Part shown: positions 60,377-64,000 of the stretch, piece after piece | How positions within the stretch are numbered: the first letter of the stretch is position 1 | Layout of the letters: the number at the start of each line of letters is the position of its first letter | Source of the DNA: CBDAPE01 sp965198325 | Lineage (GTDB): Bacteria; Pseudomonadota; Alphaproteobacteria; UBA828; JAPUJA01 | Reading direction: 5' to 3' | Assembly: GCA_965198325.1 (NCBI GenBank) | Contig: CBDAPE010000010.1 | Span: 1 to 64,000 of the forward strand | DNA length: 64,000 nt | Translations under genes and position numbers: made by a program | The notes under the pieces: model-generated | What the model was told of the DNA's origin: nothing | The model's database searches: none | The model's input: the letters and a program-made list of their open reading frames with translations, nothing else

Positions 60377-61192
60377 ATGACCTTTGATACGGTCACCTTC
60401 GAGACACGGGGGCCGATTGGGCTGCTGACGCTCAACCGACCGGATGTGCTCAACGCGATTAATCCGGTGATGATCGGCGAGATCGGCGACGTCCTCGACA
60501 CCGTTGAAGCGGATGAGGAACTTCGCGTTCTGGTCCTGACTGGCGCCGGGCGCGCCTTTTCCGCCGGTTTCGATCTCAAGAAGAGAGAGGACGCCAAAGG
60601 GAGCGGGCCGGGGCATTGGCGGCCGGTCCTCGAGCGCGATTTCGACATGATCATGCGCTTCTGGCACTGCGCCAAGCCGACCCTTTCGGCGGTCCAAGGC
60701 TATTGCCTCGCCGGCGGCTGCGAAATGGCTCTGGCCTGCGACATCACCATTGCCGGGGTGGGCGCGATGTTTGGGGAACCCGAACTCAAGTTCGGCAGCG
60801 GCATCGTGGCACTGCTGATGCCCTGGCTGACCGGTCCGAAGCAGGCAAAGGAGCTGATCCTGACGGGAAACGACCGGATCCCGGCGGATCGCGCCCTGGC
60901 ACTCGGTCTGATTAATCGAGTCGTGCCGGATGGTGACGTGCTCGAGGCCACCCTCGCGATGGCGCGCGACATCGCCGTGATGGATCCGATGGTGGTCAAG
61001 CGCACCAAGCAGGTGATCAACCGGTCCTACGAGATCATGGGCATGGGCGATGCCCTCCGGATGGCACTCGACGCCGATGTCGAGATCGAAAGCCTGGACT
61101 CGCCCGAAGGAAAGATGTTCGCCGATATTGCCGAGCGCGAGGGCCTCAAGGCGGCCATCGCCTGGCGGGATTCCCGCTTCGGCGGCGAGTGA
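60377..61192 (+). CDS. Enoyl-CoA hydratase/isomerase family protein
   Basis: The 271-residue crotonase-fold protein has IGLLTLNRPDVLNAINPVMI, the oxyanion strands TGAGRAFSAGFDLKKRED and GYCLAGGCEMALACDITIAG, and GEPELKFGSGIVALLMPWLT. The two Gly-Gly loops are intact. It is one codon from overlapping the downstream acyl-CoA synthetase gene. An upstream ATG at 60353 (eight more residues) is possible. It probably acts on the CoA esters made by that synthetase. Confidence 0.87.
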   Translation: MTFDTVTFETRGPIGLLTLNRPDVLNAINPVMIGEIGDVLDTVEADEELRVLVLTGAGRAFSAGFDLKKREDAKGSGPGHWRPVLERDFDMIMRFWHCAKPTLSAVQGYCLAGGCEMALACDITIAGVGAMFGEPELKFGSGIVALLMPWLTGPKQAKELILTGNDRIPADRALALGLINRVVPDGDVLEATLAMARDIAVMDPMVVKRTKQVINRSYEIMGMGDALRMALDADVEIESLDSPEGKMFADIAEREGLKAAIAWRDSRFGGE

Positions 61193-61212
61193 CCCGAGCA
61201 AGAGCGAGCCCG

Positions 61213-63297
61213 ATGTCCCGTCCGCTTGCGCCACTGCTCGCACCGCGCTCGATCGCCGTGGTCGGCGCGTCGCCGAAGCAGGGTTCGGTTGGTCAGACGA
61301 TCATCCACGGCGCCCTTGTCGGCGGGTTCGACGGCAAAATCTATCCCGTGAATCCCAAATATGGCGCGATCGGGGATCTCGCATGCTATCCCTCGCTGGG
61401 CGATCTGCCGGGTCCGGTCGAGCATGCCGTTCTCGCCGTTGCCGATCACCGGGTAGAGGGCCAATTGGTCGCGGCAATCGAGGCGGGTGCGAAAGCGGCA
61501 AGCATTTACGGGTCCTGCTACCTCGAAGAGGACATAGACCCGCCGCTCACCAAGCGGCTGGCCGCCCTTGCACACGAGGCCGGGCTTGCGATTTGCGGCG
61601 CAAACGGCATGGGCTTCTACAACAATGTGGAGAACACCTATCTCTGCATATCGTCGACGCCCATGCGGCTCCCTCGTGGCTCCGTTGCGCTGATCCTCCA
61701 TTCGGGCTCGGTCTTCAGCGCCTTCGCAAATTCCGAAAGCCGCCTCGAATTCAGCTACGTGGTCTCCGCGGGCCAGGAGCTGACGACATCGGTCGCCGAC
61801 TATCTCGACTTCTTCCTCGACGATGCCGGCACGCGCGTCGTCGGCCTGTTTCTGGAGGCCGTGCGCGACCCGCAGGCCTTCGAGCAGGCGCTGGAAAAAG
61901 CCCAGACGCGGGACGTCCCGATCGTGGTTCTCAAAGTCGGTCGAAGCGAGATCGCGGCGCGGATGGCGGTTAACCACAGCGGTGCCATGGTCGGCAACGC
62001 GGCAGCCTATGGTGCCGTGTTCGAGCGGTACGGTGTGATCGCGGTCGACTCGCTTGATGAATTCGCCGCCACCCTCGCGTTGTTCGAATCGCCCCGGCGA
62101 GCGGGACCAGGCGGTGTTGCGACAATTCACGATTCTGGTGGCGAGCGCGAGATGCTCGCCGATGTGGCCGAAGTGCTCGACGTGCCGCTGGCGCGGTTGA
62201 GCCCGGCGACGGAATCACGCCTCGGTACCCGCCTGGACGCCGGTCTTGAACCGGGTAACCCGCTCGACGCCTGGGGCACGGGGCACGACTACGAGGGGAT
62301 ATTTCGCGACTGCTTTCAGGCTCTTGTCGACGATCCGGATACGGCGATCGGGTTCTACAATGCAGATATCGGCGATGATCGCGAGCTGAGCCTCGGCTAT
62401 ATCCGGGCGTGCGTCGCGGTTTCGCAGGCGACCGACAAGCCCGTCGCGTTTACGACCAATCTCAGCAATCTGCCTCATACGACCCGCTTTGCCGAACTCA
62501 AGGCGGCGGGCGTACCCCTGCTTGAAGGTACGGGACCGTCGCTTCTGGCCGCGCGGCACCTGATGACCTATCGTGATTTCCGCGGCCGGTCGCCGGATTC
62601 ACCCCCGGCGTCGCCCGCCGAAGACGTCGTCTCGCGCTGGCGCGCCCGCCTCTCGACAGGGAATGCACTCGATGAAGCCGCGGGGCTCGGCCTGCTGGCG
62701 GACTACGGCATCGAGGTTCCCGCGAACCGGATCATCGAAACCGCGGCCGACCTCTCCGAGGCGGCGCACGCGATCGGTTATCCGGTCGTGCTCAAGACGG
62801 CGATGACCCAGCTTCATCACAAATCGGACGTCGGCGGCGTCAAACTGGGCCTGACCGACGAAGCGGCCTTGATCGACGCCTACCGCGATTTTGCCGAGCG
62901 GCTGGGTCCCCGGGCGCTCGTCGCGGCGATGGTGTCCCCAGGCGTCGAGATGGCGCTGGGGCTGAGCCATGATCCGCAATTTGGACCGCTCGTCATGATC
63001 GCGAGCGGCGGGATTTTCATCGAGCTCCTAGGGGACGCGCGCTACGCCCTGCCGCCCTTCGATCGGGCCGCCGCCTTGCGGTTGATCGACGGCTTGCGAT
63101 CACGCCTCCTGTTGGACGGGCTGCGCGGCTTGCCGGCTGCGAACCTCGAAGCGCTTGGGGATGCGCTGGCGCGGTTTTCGGTGCTGGCGGCGGACCTTGG
63201 CGACCTGATCGCTGAAGCCGATGTGAATCCGCTGATCGCTTCGCCCGATGGTTGTATGGCGGTGGACGCGCTGATTGTTCCGCGCACCGCACCATGA
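61213..63297 (+). CDS. ADP-forming acetate/acyl-CoA synthetase
   Basis: The 694-residue protein is a fusion of the alpha and beta subunits of NDP-forming acyl-CoA ligases. A CoA-binding Rossmann domain (IAVVGASPKQGSVGQTIIHG) and a succinyl-CoA-ligase-like core are followed by an ATP-grasp domain with YPVVLKTAMTQLHHKSDVGG and MVSPGVEMALGLSHDPQFGP. The phospho-His is probably in IHDSGGERE-type sequence (VATIHDSGGEREMLADV). A GTG at 61189, overlapping the preceding stop, could add eight residues. It makes acyl-CoA plus ADP, or conserves ATP from the reverse reaction. Confidence 0.88.
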   Translation: MSRPLAPLLAPRSIAVVGASPKQGSVGQTIIHGALVGGFDGKIYPVNPKYGAIGDLACYPSLGDLPGPVEHAVLAVADHRVEGQLVAAIEAGAKAASIYGSCYLEEDIDPPLTKRLAALAHEAGLAICGANGMGFYNNVENTYLCISSTPMRLPRGSVALILHSGSVFSAFANSESRLEFSYVVSAGQELTTSVADYLDFFLDDAGTRVVGLFLEAVRDPQAFEQALEKAQTRDVPIVVLKVGRSEIAARMAVNHSGAMVGNAAAYGAVFERYGVIAVDSLDEFAATLALFESPRRAGPGGVATIHDSGGEREMLADVAEVLDVPLARLSPATESRLGTRLDAGLEPGNPLDAWGTGHDYEGIFRDCFQALVDDPDTAIGFYNADIGDDRELSLGYIRACVAVSQATDKPVAFTTNLSNLPHTTRFAELKAAGVPLLEGTGPSLLAARHLMTYRDFRGRSPDSPPASPAEDVVSRWRARLSTGNALDEAAGLGLLADYGIEVPANRIIETAADLSEAAHAIGYPVVLKTAMTQLHHKSDVGGVKLGLTDEAALIDAYRDFAERLGPRALVAAMVSPGVEMALGLSHDPQFGPLVMIASGGIFIELLGDARYALPPFDRAAALRLIDGLRSRLLLDGLRGLPAANLEALGDALARFSVLAADLGDLIAEADVNPLIASPDGCMAVDALIVPRTAP

Positions 63298-63366
63298 ATG
63301 GGATATATCCTAGAATGGGAAATAGCGTGTGACGGGACGCGCTGAAGAAGAGGGAGAGACAGGCAT

Positions 63367-63834
63367 ATGAGTGACGGTACCGCGTTGAAGAAAGTTCGGG
63401 TCCGAAGTGATAGGGCGAAAGATCCAGGGCCGGGTCTGTGGTCGGAATGTCTCAAGGTGGGTGATCAATTCTGGGTTGCCGGCCAGACCGCAATCGCCGA
63501 CTGGTGGGACGGCAGCGGCGAAAAGACATTCGAGACCGGCGGTGGCGACCGGGTCGTCGGACCGAACGACGCCTATAAGCAGACCCAGGTGGCCCTAGCC
63601 CGAATCAAGGCGCTGACGGAAGCTGCCGGCGGCACCATCGACGATATCGTCAAGATGACGATCTACGTGACCGATATCCGCTACCGCCCCGATGTGGTGC
63701 GCGCGCGCTCCGAGTGGCTCGATGGCATCGAGAACCCTCCGACGGTGGCGCTGGTCGGCGTCGACACCCTGGCCCAGGTCGATATCCTCGTCGAGATCGA
63801 TGCCCAAGGCGTAATCGGCTGCGGCAACGGCTGA
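63367..63834 (+). CDS. RidA (YjgF/YER057c/UK114) family protein
   Basis: The 155-residue protein has the RidA pattern: QFWVAGQTAIADWWDGSGEK, QTQVALARIKALTEAAGGTI, DDIVKMTIYVTDIRYRPDVV and NPPTVALVGVDTLAQVDILV (LVxVxxLAxPxxLVEIDA). Active-site residues for enamine/imine deamination are of the variant kind found in non-RidA subgroups. Next to a PLP aminotransferase and a flavin monooxygenase, removal of reactive enamines from amine oxidation is likely. GGGAGAGACAGG precedes the ATG. Confidence 0.88.
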   Translation: MSDGTALKKVRVRSDRAKDPGPGLWSECLKVGDQFWVAGQTAIADWWDGSGEKTFETGGGDRVVGPNDAYKQTQVALARIKALTEAAGGTIDDIVKMTIYVTDIRYRPDVVRARSEWLDGIENPPTVALVGVDTLAQVDILVEIDAQGVIGCGNG

Positions 63835-63837
63835 ACG

Positions 63838-64000
63838 ATGGTGAAGCGCCACGCCGAAATCGTCGGTGCCGGGTTTGCCGGCCTTTGCACGGCGGCGGCA
63901 CTGGGTCAGCGAGGCTGGTTGGTCCGGGTTCACGAACAGGCGCCCGAAATGCGTGCGTTTGGCGCCGGTATCTGGTTCTGGGAGAACGGTCTCAGAGTAT
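63838..64000 (+). CDS. FAD-dependent monooxygenase, N-terminal part (runs off the window)
   Basis: The 54 visible residues begin MVKRHAEIVGAGFAGLCTAA, an ADP-binding beta-alpha-beta (GAGFAGL), followed by LGQRGWLVRVHEQAPEMRAF and GAGIWFWENG. The E after the second strand and the GAGI turn fit the PHBH/UbiH-type flavin monooxygenases. It starts three bases after the RidA stop, so they are co-transcribed. Confidence 0.82.
   Translation, partial: MVKRHAEIVGAGFAGLCTAAALGQRGWLVRVHEQAPEMRAFGAGIWFWENGLRV

Overview
The window looks like a chromosomal segment of a high-GC alphaproteobacterium. A DUF1491 protein is present, catabolic genes use high-GC codons, and PotABCD-type importers, Rieske oxygenases and amide/amine hydrolases recur. 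Together these suggest a free-living or host-associated marine or soil heterotroph specialised in small nitrogen compounds. That lifestyle is inference. I saw no rRNA, tRNA or CRISPR array.

Layout. (1) 1-5.1 kb: a gamma-glutamyl/amine-type cluster. An aldehyde dehydrogenase (cut by the window edge) and a class I glutamine amidotransferase face away from a cupin and a glutamine-synthetase-like ligase. An alpha/beta hydrolase and an enoyl-CoA hydratase follow. (2) 5.1-10.9 kb: one minus-strand operon with a solute-binding protein, two ABC permeases, and the large and small subunits of N,N-dimethylformamidase. It carries no ATPase gene. A 26-bp palindrome lies just upstream. (3) 11-27.4 kb: a decayed, IS-rich region. 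It holds an IS256 element with intact ends and an 8-bp target duplication, a broken linalool dehydratase/isomerase-like gene, a fatty acid desaturase, a secreted cysteine-repeat protein, an IS1380 transposase, an IS110/IS1111 element sitting inside a palindromic repeat, a toxin remnant, an orphan glycine-betaine-type binding protein, a truncated phytanoyl-CoA dioxygenase and an IS21 element. A family of imperfect GCGGAC palindromes is scattered only through this region. (4) 27.4-39.9 kb: a TadG/vWA-like protein (probably truncated by IS21), a patatin, a methyltransferase, a hydantoinase/oxoprolinase pair (HyuA/HyuB), DUF1491, CcdA, a thioredoxin-fold protein, an amidinotransferase/deiminase with a decayed partial copy downstream, an SDR and a GFA-family protein. 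(5) 40.2-48.1 kb: aminotransferase, M20 and M24 metallopeptidases, a nitrilase-family hydrolase, a polysaccharide-deacetylase-family hydrolase, an MBL hydrolase and an acyl-CoA dehydrogenase. (6) 48.1-64 kb: two divergent TetR-Rieske modules, then a binding protein, agmatinase, an MFS transporter, a PotBCA importer, a class III aminotransferase, an enoyl-CoA hydratase, an ADP-forming acyl-CoA synthetase, RidA and the start of a flavin monooxygenase.

The most striking feature is at 48.1-52.1 kb. On one strand a TetR regulator is fused in one reading frame to a Rieske oxygenase (629 aa). On the other strand a second TetR regulator is translationally coupled by an ATGA overlap to a second Rieske oxygenase. 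The 320-bp region between them holds three 16-bp palindromes. A sensor-enzyme arrangement for amine or betaine-like substrates is a reasonable inference.

Seven genes carry small disabling lesions. Five have a one-base indel: the LDI-like gene, PhyH, M20, the nitrilase-family hydrolase and agmatinase. Two have a single in-frame stop: the LDI-like gene and the serine-glyoxylate aminotransferase. Outside the IS region the sequence around these lesions is otherwise well conserved, so base-level errors in the assembly are as likely as real gene decay there.
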